From positions 1-64,000 of the forward strand of contig NZ_JOCB01000008.1 of assembly GCF_000718775.1 (NCBI RefSeq): a stretch of DNA of 64,000 nt, written 5' to 3'. A model generated the notes under the pieces. That model saw only the letters and a program-made list of their open reading frames with translations. It was not told the origin of the DNA and made no database searches. The translations under genes were made by a program, and so were the position numbers. Below, piece after piece: positions 26,331-35,090 of this stretch (within the stretch, counting starts at the first letter, position 1; the number at the start of each line of letters is the position of its first letter). This DNA is from Streptomyces sp. NRRL S-31 (lineage in GTDB: Bacteria; Actinomycetota; Actinomycetes; Streptomycetales; Streptomycetaceae).

Positions 26331-27932
26331 TCAGCCCGCGCCTGCACCAGACCGGTGATCCCGGCCATGGCCTCGGCGCGACGAGCCCGGCCTCACCCTG
26401 CTCGTCCGCACCGCCGAACCCGGCTCACCCTCCGCCTGGCCGCCGAAGCGGTCGCGCAGCTCGCGTTTGAGGATCTTGCCGCTGGCGTTGCGCGGCAGTT
26501 CGGTGACGAACAGCACCCGTTTCGGGGCCTTGAACGGGGCGAGTCGGTCCCGGACGTGCGCGATGAGCTGGTCCTCCGTCACCTCGCCGCGCGGGACGAC
26601 GACCGCCGTGACGGCCTCGATCCACCGCTCGTCGGGCAGGCCGATCACGGCGGCCTCGGCGACCGCCTCGTGGGTGTAGAGGGCGTCCTCGACCTGGCGC
26701 GACGCCACGAGGACACCGCCGGAGTTGATGACGTCCTTCACCCGGTCCACGATCGTGAGGTAGCCCTCGGCGTCCCGCACCGCGAGGTCCCCGGAGTGGA
26801 ACCAGCCGCCGCGGAACGCCTCGGCGGTCTCCTCCGGCTTGTCCCAGTAGCCCTCGCACAACTGCGGTGAGCGGTAGACGACTTCGCCGGGGGTGCCGGC
26901 GGGGACGTCCCGGCCGTCCTCGTCGACCACCCGGGCCTCGACGAACAGGACGGGGCGTCCGCAGGAGTCCAGCCGGCCCTCGTGCTCGTCGGGGCCGAGG
27001 ACCGTGGCCAGCGGGCCGATCTCGCTCTGGCCGAAGCAGTTGTAGAAGGCGAGCCCCGGCAGCCGTGCGCGCAGCCGCTCCAGTACCGGGACCGGCATGA
27101 CCGACGCGCCGTAGTAGGCCTTGCGCAGTCCGGACAGGTCCCGGGTGGCGAAGTCCGGGCGGCCGGCCAGCGCGATCCAGACCGTCGGCGGGGCGAACAG
27201 GCTGTCCACGCGGCCGGCTTCGATCAGGTCGAACAGCCGGTCCCCGTCCGGCGCGTCCAGGATGAGGTTGGTGGCGCCGACCGCCAGGCAGGGCAGCAGG
27301 AAGACGTGCAGCTGCGCGGAGTGGTACAGCGGCAGGGAGTGCGCGGGGCGGTCGTCCGCGCTCAGGCCGAGCGCCGTGATCGCGCTCAGGTACTCGTGCA
27401 CCAGGGCCCGGTGGGTCATCATCGCGCCCTTGGGCAGGGCGGTCGTACCGGAGGTGTAGAGCAGTTGTGCCAGGTCCTCGGCGCGCGGCTCGGCACCGTC
27501 GTACGGGGGCGCCCCCGGGAGCCGGGCGAGCAGGGAGCCGTCGTCGTCGCGCAGCGGCAGCGTCCGTACGCCGTCCGGCAGCCGTCCGGCGAGGCCGGGG
27601 TCGGCGAGGACCAGGGAGCTGCCCGACTGGCCGACGAGGTACGCCAGGTCGTCGCCGGTGAGGTGGTGGTTGAGCGGCACGTGGACCAGGCCCGCGCGGG
27701 CGCAGGCGAGGAAGGCGATGAGATAGGCGTCGGAGTTGTGGCCGTAGGCGGCGACCCGGTCGCCGGGCGAGAGTCCCTCGGCGAGCAGCAGCGTGGCCGC
27801 GCGGGAGACGGCGTCGTCCAGTTCCCCGTACGTCCAGCCGCGCGTGCCGTACTCCACCGCCACGCGCGACGGGGTGCGGCGGGCGCTGCGCCGCAGCACC
27901 CCGTCGACCGTGCTGCCCTGTCCCTGCGTCAT
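26331..27932 (-). CDS. Acyl-CoA synthetase (AMP-forming)
   Basis: A 533-residue fatty acid or carboxylate CoA ligase. Adenylation motifs are LLYTSGTTALPKGAMMTH (P-loop), YNCFGQSEIGPL, GYWDKPEETAEAF, GWFHSGDLAVRDAEGYLTIVDRVKDVI and the C-terminal lysine block PRNASGKILKREL. The chain has about 30 extra Arg/Gly/Ser-rich residues after RDRFGGQ, where homologues usually end, suggesting the normal stop was lost and read-through sequence added. The ATG at 27932 gives a typical N-terminus. A second, truncated ligase lies upstream on the same strand. Confidence 0.87.
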   Translation of the reverse strand: MTQGQGSTVDGVLRRSARRTPSRVAVEYGTRGWTYGELDDAVSRAATLLLAEGLSPGDRVAAYGHNSDAYLIAFLACARAGLVHVPLNHHLTGDDLAYLVGQSGSSLVLADPGLAGRLPDGVRTLPLRDDDGSLLARLPGAPPYDGAEPRAEDLAQLLYTSGTTALPKGAMMTHRALVHEYLSAITALGLSADDRPAHSLPLYHSAQLHVFLLPCLAVGATNLILDAPDGDRLFDLIEAGRVDSLFAPPTVWIALAGRPDFATRDLSGLRKAYYGASVMPVPVLERLRARLPGLAFYNCFGQSEIGPLATVLGPDEHEGRLDSCGRPVLFVEARVVDEDGRDVPAGTPGEVVYRSPQLCEGYWDKPEETAEAFRGGWFHSGDLAVRDAEGYLTIVDRVKDVINSGGVLVASRQVEDALYTHEAVAEAAVIGLPDERWIEAVTAVVVPRGEVTEDQLIAHVRDRLAPFKAPKRVLFVTELPRNASGKILKRELRDRFGGQAEGEPGSAVRTSRVRPGSSRRGHGRDHRSGAGAG

Positions 27933-28016
27933 GGGAGCCGATCCTCGGGCCCGCCGGACCGACCGGTCAAGCACCCCGGCGCCGCCCCGGCCGGTGACGT
28001 GCCGGACGGGGGGCGG

Positions 28017-28385
28017 TCACACCGGGCGCGGGCGCTCCTCCCAGTACGGCTGTCGCAGCCGCCGTTTGTACAGCTTGCCGTTGGGGTCGCGGGGCATCTC
28101 GGTGATGAAGTCGATGCTCCTGGGCCGCTTGTAGCCGGCCAGCCGGCCGGTGCAGTGGGCGAGCAGCGCGGCGGCCAGCCCCGGTCCCGGTTCGTGTCCC
28201 GGGGCCGGTTCGACCACGGCCTTGACCTCCTCGCCCCAGTCGTCGTGGGGGATGCCGAAGACGGCGGCGTCGGCGACGGCGGGGTGGGCGAGCAGGGCGG
28301 ACTCGATCTCGGCCGGGTAGATGTTGACCCCGCCGGAGATGATCATGTCGATCTTGCGGTCGCGGAGGAAGGGGTATGCCGCAGC
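28017..28385 (-). pseudogene. Acyl-CoA synthetase C-terminal remnant
   Basis: About 120 codons of the C-terminal subdomain: YPFLRDRKIDMIISGGVNIY, AEIESALLAHPAVADAAVFG, DDWGEEVKAVVEP and the end block MPRDPNGKLYKRRLRQPYWE. No adenylation domain or P-loop precedes it. At about 28385 the homology ends and the promoter region of the serine hydrolase begins. With the 21.4-kb junction this is the third broken lipid-metabolism gene within 8 kb. Confidence 0.75.
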
Positions 28386-28471
28386 CGGGCGGACGACGGA
28401 AGGCTTTTTCTGATGCTCCGTCAGATTCTCCGACAGGCCCGTGCCCCGTTGACACACCCTCCTTCTGACAG

Positions 28472-28511
28472 GAAAGTTTCACCGGCGGGACATGTCCCGA
28501 AAGATACTTTC
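28472..28511. promoter_or_regulatory. Paired GAAA/TTTC operators upstream of serine hydrolase
   Basis: Two AT-rich palindromes, GAAAGTTTC (28472-28480) and GAAAGATACTTTC (28499-28511), lie with centres about 29 nt apart. A perfect GC palindrome, GGGACATGTCCC (28487-28498), sits between them. A TTGACA (28449-28454) stands upstream as a possible -35. GGAAAGTTTC-type sites are used by ROK or RpiR-type repressors of amino-sugar genes in Streptomyces; that link is from memory and tentative. Confidence 0.5.
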
Positions 28512-28528
28512 AGGCGGGAGGCCGTGCG

Positions 28529-30343
28529 ATGACGGACGACCTGGCGGACGGACGGGCGAACGGGCCGACCCGCCGCCGGCTGGTGGCGGGCACCCTGGCC
28601 GCGGGCGGCGCGCTGGCCCTCGGCCCGCTCCCGGCGGAGGCGCTCCCGGCGGACCGGGCCGGCGCGCTCCCGGCGGTGACGGCCGCCGGGAGCGGAGGCC
28701 CCACCCTGCGCCACGGCCCGGCCGAACGCGCCGGGCTGCACCCCGCCCAGCTGCGGCGCCTCGTCACGGACGCCGAGGCGTACCTCGGCCCCTCCCCCGA
28801 GCACCCGTGGTACGCGGGCGCCGTCCTGCTCGCCGGGCGCGGCGGCACCGTGGCACTGCACGAGCCGATCGGCATGGCGGTGCGCTACAGCGCCTACGAC
28901 GAGAAGACCGGCGCCGGGGTCGAGCTCCCACCCGGCCGGCAGCTGCCGATGACCCGGGACACCGTGTTCGACCTGGCCTCGGTCTCGAAGCTGTTCACCT
29001 CGATCCTCGCCGTGCAGCAGATCGAGCGGGGCGCGCTGGACCTCGCCGGGACGGTCGTCTCCCACCTCCCCGAGTTCGGGCGCGCGGGCAAGCGGGAGGT
29101 GACGGTCCGCCAGCTCCTCACCCACACCTCGGGGCTGCGCTCCTGGCTGCCGCTGTACGAGGAACCGACGTACGACCGGAAACTGGAGCGGATCTGGAAC
29201 GAGCCGCCCCTGCACCCGCCCGGCACCGCCTACCTGTACTCGGACCTGAACCTGATCACCCTCCAGCTCGTCCTGGAGAAGATCACCGGCCGCCCGCTGG
29301 ACGCGCTGCTGCGCGAGGAGATCACCGGTCCGCTCGGTCTGGACAGCACCCGCTACAACCCGCCCGCCTCCTGGAAGCCGCGGATCGCGGCCACCGAGGA
29401 CGCGCGCCGGCCATGGTCCGGGCTGGACCGCGGGCTGGTGTGGGGCGAGGTGCACGACGAGAACGCCTACGGGCTGGGCGGCGTCGCGGGGCACGCCGGG
29501 GTGTTCTCCTGCGCCTGGGACCTCGCGGTGCTCGGCCGGACCCTGCTCAACGGCGGCTCCTACAGCCGGGCCCGGATCCTGCGGCCGGCGTCGGTGGACC
29601 TGATGTTCACCGACTTCAACACGGCGTTCCCGGGCCACGAGCACGGTCTCGGCTTCGAGCTGTACCAGCACTGGTACATGGGGGCGATGGCCACCCCGCG
29701 CACGGCCGGCCACACCGGTTTCACCGGGACCTCGCTGGTGCTCGACCCCTCGACCGACTCCTTCCTGATCGTGCTCGGCAACTCGGTGCACCCGGTGCGC
29801 ACCTGGCGGTCCGGTTCAGCGCCCCGGGTCGCGGCCGGCGACCGGCTGGCCCGCGCGGTGCCGGTCCGCCCGGCGCGGGGCCGCACGGCCTGGTTCGCGG
29901 GCATGGCGAACGCCACGGCCGCCACGCTCACACTGCCCGCGCTGGACACCTCCCCGGGCGAGGCCCGGCTGCACTGTGCCCTGTGGTGGGACACCGAGCC
30001 GGGGGCCGACCTGGTGGCCCTGGAGTCCACGGCCGACGGCGGCGCCACCTGGCTCCCGGTCCCCTTCACCACCGCCCGGCACGGCACGGAGCCGGAGGAG
30101 CACCCGGCGGGCACGGTGACCGGCTGGTCGGGGCGGGTCTGGCACCGGGTGACCGCGGAGCTGCCGGCCGGTCCCCGGCTGGGGCTGCGCTGGCGCTACA
30201 CCACCGGTCCGCTGTACGTCGGACGCGGCGTGTACGTGGACGCCCTGCGCGTGGAGGCGGGCGGGGCGGTGCTGTTCGACGGAGCACGCCCGGCGGACAC
30301 GGCGCGGATCGCGGCGGTGGGGTGGGAGGGCTCGGCCGACTGA
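28529..30343 (+). CDS. Tat-exported serine hydrolase (class C beta-lactamase/PBP fold)
   Basis: A 604-residue secreted enzyme. The twin-arginine signal is NGPTRRRLVAGTLAAGGALAL. The serine-hydrolase domain (about 70-435) has the SxxK active site in FDLASVSKLFTSI, the YxN motif in YLYSDLNL and the HTG triad in TAGHTGFTGTS. A beta-rich C-terminal domain of about 150 residues follows (CALWWDTEPGADLVALES). Related proteins in B. subtilis and Streptomyces sit with muropeptide-salvage genes and act on peptidoglycan fragments. That role here is an inference supported by the sugar-type operators before it. GGGAGG precedes the ATG by about seven bases. Confidence 0.83.
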   Translation: MTDDLADGRANGPTRRRLVAGTLAAGGALALGPLPAEALPADRAGALPAVTAAGSGGPTLRHGPAERAGLHPAQLRRLVTDAEAYLGPSPEHPWYAGAVLLAGRGGTVALHEPIGMAVRYSAYDEKTGAGVELPPGRQLPMTRDTVFDLASVSKLFTSILAVQQIERGALDLAGTVVSHLPEFGRAGKREVTVRQLLTHTSGLRSWLPLYEEPTYDRKLERIWNEPPLHPPGTAYLYSDLNLITLQLVLEKITGRPLDALLREEITGPLGLDSTRYNPPASWKPRIAATEDARRPWSGLDRGLVWGEVHDENAYGLGGVAGHAGVFSCAWDLAVLGRTLLNGGSYSRARILRPASVDLMFTDFNTAFPGHEHGLGFELYQHWYMGAMATPRTAGHTGFTGTSLVLDPSTDSFLIVLGNSVHPVRTWRSGSAPRVAAGDRLARAVPVRPARGRTAWFAGMANATAATLTLPALDTSPGEARLHCALWWDTEPGADLVALESTADGGATWLPVPFTTARHGTEPEEHPAGTVTGWSGRVWHRVTAELPAGPRLGLRWRYTTGPLYVGRGVYVDALRVEAGGAVLFDGARPADTARIAAVGWEGSAD

Positions 30344-30359
30344 GCCGGCCGGGGACGGA

Positions 30360-31979
30360 TCACGGCGGTGGGCCGGCAGGGCTCGGCCGGCTTGGGCCGG
30401 CCAGGGGTGGCGGGGGTCGGTCCCGCTCCAGTGCCGCCATCGCCGCGTTGTGCCCCGGCACCCCGCTCACCCCGCCGCCGCGCACCGCGCCCGCCCCGCA
30501 CAGCAGGACGTTGGGGTGCCGCGTCTCCACGCCCCAGCGTCCGCCGCCGTCCTCGGCGTACGGCCAGGACAGGGCCTGGTGGAAGATGTGGCCGCCGGGC
30601 AGCCGCAGTTCCCGTTCGAGGTCGAGCGGGGTCTTCGCCTCGACGCAGGGGCGGCCGTCGGCGTCGGTGGCCAGGCAGTCGGCGAGGGGTTCGGCGAGGT
30701 GGGCGTCGAGCTGGGCGAGGGTGGACTCCAGCAGTTCCCCGCGCGCCGCGTCGTTGTCCCGGCCGAAGAGCCGGGCGGGGGTGTGCAGACCGAAGAGGGT
30801 GAGGGTCTGGTAGCCGCGCCCGGCCAGGTCGGGGCCGAGGATGGTGGGGTCGGTCAGGGAGTGGCAGTAGATCTCGGCGGGCGGGGCGGCGGGCAGGGAG
30901 CCGGCGGCGGCCTGGGCGTGGGCGGTGGCCAGTTGCCGGTAGCCCTCGGCGATGTGGAAGGTGCCGGCGAACGCCTCGCGGGGGTCGGTGCCGGGGTCGC
31001 GCAGCCGTGGCAGGCGGGTGAGCAGCATGTTGACCTTGAGCTGGGCGCCCTCGGCGGGTTCGGGCGCCGGGTCGCCGGTGAGCGCGGCCAGTTCGTGCGG
31101 GGAGGCGTTCACCAGGACGTGCCGGGCGGCGGCGGTGCCCTCGCCGTCGGCGGTGCGGTAGGCGACCTCGGCCGTCCGCCCGTCGGTGGCGATCCGGACC
31201 GCCTCGTGCCCGGTGGCGATGACCGCGCCCGCCGACCGGGCCGCCGCGGCGAGCGCGTCGGTCAGCGCGCCCATGCCGCCCACGGGCACGTCCCAGGCTC
31301 CGGTGCCGCCGCCGATGACGTGGTAGAGGAAGCAGCGGTTCTGGACGAGGGTGGGGTCGTGGGCGTCGGCGAAGGTGCCGATGAGCGCGTCGGTGAGGAC
31401 GACGCCCCGGACCAGGTCGTCGGCGAACGTCTCCTCGACGGTGACGCCGAGCGGCTCCTCGAACAGGGCCCGCCAGGCGGCCTCGTCGCCGATCCGGCGG
31501 CGCAGTTCGTCGCGGCCGGGCAGCGGTTCGGTGAGCGTCGGGAAGACGCGCCGGGCGACATGGCCGGTCATGCCGTAGAAGCGCCGCCAGGCGGTGTACT
31601 CGCGGTCGTCGCCGGTCAGCCGGGCGAACGCCTCCCGGGTGCGCTGCTCGCCGCCGCCGATCAGCAGACCGGTGGGCCGTCCGGCCCGCTCGACCGGGGT
31701 GTACGAGGAGATGCCGCGGGGGCGGAGCCGGATGTCCAGCCCGAGGTCGCGCACGATCTTCGGCGGCAGCAGGCTGACCAGGTAGGAGTAGCGGGACAGC
31801 CGGGCGTCGAGGCCGGCGAACGGGCGGGAGGAGACGGCCGCGCCGCCGGTGTGCTCCAGCCGCTCCAGCACCAGCACGGAGCGGCCGGCCCGGGCCAGGT
31901 AGGCGGCGGCGACCAGGCCGTTGTGGCCGCCGCCCACGATCACGGCGTCGTACGCCCGGGTTCCCTCGTTCACGGACAT
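30360..31979 (-). CDS. FAD-dependent oxidoreductase, phytoene-dehydrogenase (CrtI) type
   Basis: A 539-residue flavoprotein. The dinucleotide-binding motif YDAVIVGGGHNGLVAAAYLARAG is at the N-terminus, followed by VLVLERLEHTGGAA. The C-terminal FAD motif reads LLCGAGAVRGGGVSGVPGHNAAM. Overall layout matches the CrtI/carotenoid-desaturase-like group common in Streptomyces (Pyr_redox-related, COG1233). No carotenoid genes are adjacent, so the substrate is unknown. I chose the ATG at 31979 (MSVNEGTRAYD); an ATG five codons upstream is also possible. It converges with the serine hydrolase. Confidence 0.83.
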   Translation of the reverse strand: MSVNEGTRAYDAVIVGGGHNGLVAAAYLARAGRSVLVLERLEHTGGAAVSSRPFAGLDARLSRYSYLVSLLPPKIVRDLGLDIRLRPRGISSYTPVERAGRPTGLLIGGGEQRTREAFARLTGDDREYTAWRRFYGMTGHVARRVFPTLTEPLPGRDELRRRIGDEAAWRALFEEPLGVTVEETFADDLVRGVVLTDALIGTFADAHDPTLVQNRCFLYHVIGGGTGAWDVPVGGMGALTDALAAAARSAGAVIATGHEAVRIATDGRTAEVAYRTADGEGTAAARHVLVNASPHELAALTGDPAPEPAEGAQLKVNMLLTRLPRLRDPGTDPREAFAGTFHIAEGYRQLATAHAQAAAGSLPAAPPAEIYCHSLTDPTILGPDLAGRGYQTLTLFGLHTPARLFGRDNDAARGELLESTLAQLDAHLAEPLADCLATDADGRPCVEAKTPLDLERELRLPGGHIFHQALSWPYAEDGGGRWGVETRHPNVLLCGAGAVRGGGVSGVPGHNAAMAALERDRPPPPLAGPSRPSPAGPPP

Positions 31980-32039
31980 GGTTCTTGGTAGCACGCGCCG
32001 TTCGCCCGGGGAAGCCGTGGCACGGGCGGCTGGGGTGGC

Positions 32040-32230
32040 AGGCGCACGAGCGGTCTGGGAGACAGGGGCACGAGCAGCCTGGAAATCCGGCGCACGAGCA
32101 GCCTGGGAAACCGGGGCACGGGCGGGCGGGAGACCGGCGCGGACGGGCGGGAGACCGGCGCGGACGGGCGGGAGACCGGCGCGGGTGGCCGGTCACCGGG
32201 GTCCGTGCCGGTCACCGGGGTCCGTGCCGG
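32040..32230. repeat. Tandem repeats between two oxidoreductase genes
   Basis: Three arrays follow one another. The first is a degenerate unit of about 27 nt containing GCACGAGCAGCCTGG (32040-32120). The second is a 21-bp unit containing GAGACCGGCG at 32130, 32151 and 32172. The third is a 19-bp unit starting GGTCACCGGGG at 32191 and 32210. The last copy supplies the stop codon of the DUF2236 gene (32212-32214), so slippage here could change that protein's C-terminus. Confidence 0.7.
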
Positions 32231-33153
32231 GCCGGGCGCGCGCCGGGGCCGAGCCGCGCCATCGCGCGCAGGATGTGCCGCGGCGGCAGCCGCCAGCGCA
32301 GCGACGCCGGGATCGCGCGCAGTACGGCACCCGTGGCGCGCAGTCCGCGGGTGACGGTGGCGGGCGCGGGGGCCGGTCTGCCGTACAGCTCGTGGGCGTA
32401 CGGGGGAAGGGAGGCGTACGCCAGCCGGGCCACGTGCCGCCACAGCAGTTCGCGCGCCGGTGCGAGGAGCGGGTGCACGGGCGGGCGGCGCAGGAAGTCG
32501 TCCACCTCGCGCGCCTCGGGGCCAGCGGCGAGGTCCGGCCGCACCCGCGCGAAGTACGTAGCCATCTCGGCGCGGCTGCCGGGTACGGCGTCCGGGTCGA
32601 GGCCCACCAGGCGGGCACTGACCCGGTGTTCGCCCAGGTACCGGTCGGCCTGGGCGTCGGTGAGCGGGAAGCCGGAGCGGCGCAGGACGTGCAGATAAGA
32701 GTCGATCTCCGCGCAGTGCACCCAGAGCAGCAGCGCGGGGTCGTCCAGGGCGTACCGCTCCCCGCTCACCGGGTCGGTGGCGGTGAGCGTCCTGTGTATC
32801 CTCCGCACCCGGGCCCCGGCCCGTTCGGCCGCCTCGGTGGTGCCGTACGTGGTCGTTCCGACGAAGCTCGCGGTCCGCATCAGCCGTCCCCAGGCGTCGC
32901 GCCGGAAGTCGGAGTTCTGGGTGACGCCGCGGACCGCGCGCGGGTGCAGGGCCTGGAGGTAGAGCGCGCGGACACCGGCGACCCACATCATGGGGTCGCC
33001 GTGCATCTGCCAGGTCACGGACGCGGGGGTGAACAGCCCCGGGTCGCCCGTGCCCGCGGGTGTGACCTCGGCCATCGGATGCCACCTCTCGTCGCCGCCG
33101 GTGGGCGCGGCGGCGCGGTCGGGTTCCGCGCCGCCTCCGTCCCGAAACAGCAT
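32212..33153 (-). CDS. Oxygenase MpaB-family (DUF2236) protein
   Basis: A 313-residue protein of the DUF2236/MpaB group, related to latex-clearing oxygenases that bind b-type haem. Family features are an N-terminal SVTWQMHGDPMMWVAGVRALYLQALHPRAVRGV block with conserved His and Arg, RTASFVGTTTYGTTEAAE, and the central LLLWVHCAEIDSYL with a His in the haem-binding region. The C-terminus runs into a 19-bp duplication that includes the stop. The biological substrate is unknown. Confidence 0.83.
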   Translation of the reverse strand: MLFRDGGGAEPDRAAAPTGGDERWHPMAEVTPAGTGDPGLFTPASVTWQMHGDPMMWVAGVRALYLQALHPRAVRGVTQNSDFRRDAWGRLMRTASFVGTTTYGTTEAAERAGARVRRIHRTLTATDPVSGERYALDDPALLLWVHCAEIDSYLHVLRRSGFPLTDAQADRYLGEHRVSARLVGLDPDAVPGSRAEMATYFARVRPDLAAGPEAREVDDFLRRPPVHPLLAPARELLWRHVARLAYASLPPYAHELYGRPAPAPATVTRGLRATGAVLRAIPASLRWRLPPRHILRAMARLGPGARPARHGPR

Positions 33154-33283
33154 GCCTCCGGTGGCGCGCCGGTGGGGAGCCCGCGAAGGGCTCCCGCCGG
33201 CGGTGGCCCGCGGGAGCCCTTCGGGTGCCTGCCGTGAAGGGTGAGAAGACGATCACGAGCAGGACATCGGTGTGACTACGGCG

Positions 33284-33931
33284 TCACGGCTTGAGGAGCA
33301 GGCTGTCGCCGCGCTCCTTGGCGGCGGCGTAGCGCCGGGCCACGTCCTGCCAGTTGACGACCTGCCACATGGCCTCGATGAAGTCGACCTTCTGGTTCTT
33401 GTACTGGAGGTAGAAGGCGTGCTCCCAGGCATCGAAGACAAGGACCGGGGTCGAGCCCTGGCCGACGTTGCCCTGGTGGTCGTAGACCTGCTCGACGATC
33501 AGGCGGCCGCTGAGCGGCTCGTAGGCCAGCACGCCCCAGCCGGAGCCCTGGGTGGTGGCCGCCGCCTTGGAGAGCTGGGCCTTGAAACCGGCGAAGGAGC
33601 CGAAGGACTCGGTGATCGCGTCCGCCAGGTCACCGACGCCGTCCTGGGCCAGCGGCTCGCCGCCGCCGTCCTTCGGGCCGGTCATGTTCTGCCAGTAGAT
33701 GCTGTGCAGGATGTGGCCGGAGAGGTGGAAGGCGAGGTTCTTCTCCAGGCCGTTGACCGAGCCCCACGACTCCTTGTCCCGCGCCTCGGCGAGCTGCTCC
33801 AGGGTGTCGTTCGCGCCCTTCACGTACGCCGCGTGGTGCTTGTCGTGGTGCAGCTCGATGATCTCCGGGCTGATGACCGGGGCGAGCGCCGCGTAGTCGT
33901 ACGGGAGCTCCGGGAGCGTGTAAAGCGCCAT
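33284..33931 (-). CDS. sodF: Superoxide dismutase, Fe type
   Basis: A 215-residue cytoplasmic enzyme that disproportionates superoxide. The metal ligands are visible as the His in [14 protein letters not shown], the His in [11 protein letters not shown] and the Asp and His in [19 protein letters not shown]. The Fe/Mn-SOD motif DAWEHAFY is intact. The start [13 protein letters not shown] at 33931 is the normal N-terminus. Streptomyces carries an iron SodF and a nickel SodN. With nickel present, the Fur-family regulator Nur represses sodF, and a Nur-like site lies 40-55 nt upstream of this start. Confidence 0.93.
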   Translation of the reverse strand: MALYTLPELPYDYAALAPVISPEIIELHHDKHHAAYVKGANDTLEQLAEARDKESWGSVNGLEKNLAFHLSGHILHSIYWQNMTGPKDGGGEPLAQDGVGDLADAITESFGSFAGFKAQLSKAAATTQGSGWGVLAYEPLSGRLIVEQVYDHQGNVGQGSTPVLVFDAWEHAFYLQYKNQKVDFIEAMWQVVNWQDVARRYAAAKERGDSLLLKP

Positions 33932-33969
33932 GTCCAACGTCCTCCGACGTCCTTGCGGATCGATCCTTG

Positions 33970-33986
33970 TTGCAAGCAATGTGCAG
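33970..33986. promoter_or_regulatory. Nur (nickel uptake regulator) box of sodF
   Basis: TTGCAA-GCAAT-GTGCAG fits the published Nur pattern of two TTGCAA-like hexamers separated by five bases. It overlaps a perfect GTGCAGCTGCAC palindrome (33981-33992). The position upstream of sodF agrees with nickel-dependent repression. Confidence 0.65.
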
Positions 33987-34065
33987 CTGCACGCTAGCAG
34001 CAAGAACTCTATCCCGCGATCAGGCTTCGGACCTAGGACCCCTCCCCCGGAGGCGGGGCGAGGGA

Positions 34066-34149
34066 GGGCGAACGGCCCGGCGGGAAGGGGCGAACGGCCC
34101 GGCGGGGACGGGAGGAAGACGCCCGGTGGGGGGCGGACGGCCCGGCGGG
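34066..34149. repeat. Three direct repeats upstream of cobH
   Basis: A 19-bp unit, GGGCGAACGGCCCGGCGGG, occurs at 34066-34084 and 34088-34106, and with one change at 34131-34149. The unit is itself partly self-complementary. It may be regulatory or simply expansion of GC-rich sequence. Confidence 0.6.
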
Positions 34150-34206
34150 GGGCGGCTCGGTATGCTCGACCGCCGTGCCCCCGCCCGCAGCGACGAAGAG
34201 AGCAGC

Positions 34207-34839
34207 GTGACCCCCCACGTCTACGAGAAGGACGGCGCGGCGATCTACCGCCAGTCCTTCGCCACCATCCGCGCGGAAGCCGACCTCGCGGGACTGCCCT
34301 CCGACGTCGGCCAGGTCGCGGTGCGCATGATCCACGCCTGCGGGATGGTCGACCTCGTACGCGACCTGGCCTACTCGCCCGCGGTGGTGGCCCGGGCCCG
34401 CGAGGCCCTGCGTGCCGGCGCCCCGATCCTCTGCGACGTCCACATGGTGGCCAGCGGCGTCACCCGCAAGCGGCTGCCCGCCGGCAACGACGTGCTCTGC
34501 ACCCTGTCCGACCCGGCCGTCCCGGAACTGGCCGCGAAGCTGGGCACCACACGCAGCGCCGCCGCGCTGGAACTCTGGCGCGACCGCCTGGACGGCGCGG
34601 TCGTCGCCGTCGGCAACGCGCCCACCGCCCTGTTCCGCCTCCTGGAGATGATCGAGGAGGGTGCCGCCCGGCCCGCCGCCGTCATCGGCGTCCCGGTCGG
34701 CTTCGTCGGCGCCGCCGAGTCCAAGGACGCCCTGGCCGCACACCCGTCCGGCCTGGAGTACCTGGTGGTACGCGGCCGACGGGGCGGCAGCGCCATCGCC
34801 GCCGCCGCGCTCAACGCCCTGGCCAGCGAGGAGGAGTGA
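34207..34839 (+). CDS. cobH: Precorrin-8X methylmutase
   Basis: A 210-residue enzyme of aerobic cobalamin synthesis that moves a methyl group from C-11 to C-12 of the corrin ring to give hydrogenobyrinate. Conserved segments are [17 protein letters not shown], the active-site-histidine motif [50 protein letters not shown] and the closing [16 protein letters not shown]. The GTG at 34207 gives the family length; an ATG at about 34162 would add 15 residues without homology. No other cob genes lie on this strand. It converges with cobK. Confidence 0.92.
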   Translation: MTPHVYEKDGAAIYRQSFATIRAEADLAGLPSDVGQVAVRMIHACGMVDLVRDLAYSPAVVARAREALRAGAPILCDVHMVASGVTRKRLPAGNDVLCTLSDPAVPELAAKLGTTRSAAALELWRDRLDGAVVAVGNAPTALFRLLEMIEEGAARPAAVIGVPVGFVGAAESKDALAAHPSGLEYLVVRGRRGGSAIAAAALNALASEEE

Positions 34840-34844
34840 CCGGC

Positions 34845-34865
34845 GAGCCGTAGCCGCTGCGGCTC
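34845..34865 (+). terminator. Hairpin after cobH
   Basis: GAGCCG (34845-34850) pairs with CGGCTC (34860-34865) just after the cobH stop. A second inverted repeat, GAGCCGG/CCGGCTC, follows about 10 nt later. Either could end transcription between convergent cobH and cobK. Confidence 0.45.
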
Positions 34866-35090
34866 GGCCCGGTGAGCCGGCGCCGGGGCACCGGTGCTCC
34901 GGCTCGCGAGGGGACCGCCCGGGCGCCGCGCCGGCCTGCGCGCCGGTCCGCGCGGGGGGCGGGCGGGTGATGCGTGGGTCCACCGGGCGTGGGGCCACCG
35001 GGTGTGAGGCCGTGCGGCCCGGGCCGTGCCGGGTTTCCCGGGCCCTACGTAATGCCGGTCATCCCGTCCAGGCCGTGCCGCGGGTTTCGG

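Noticed and set aside
30360..31979. Carotenoid biosynthesis cluster
   Set aside because: The CrtI-like enzyme stands alone; no phytoene synthase or cyclase gene is in the window.
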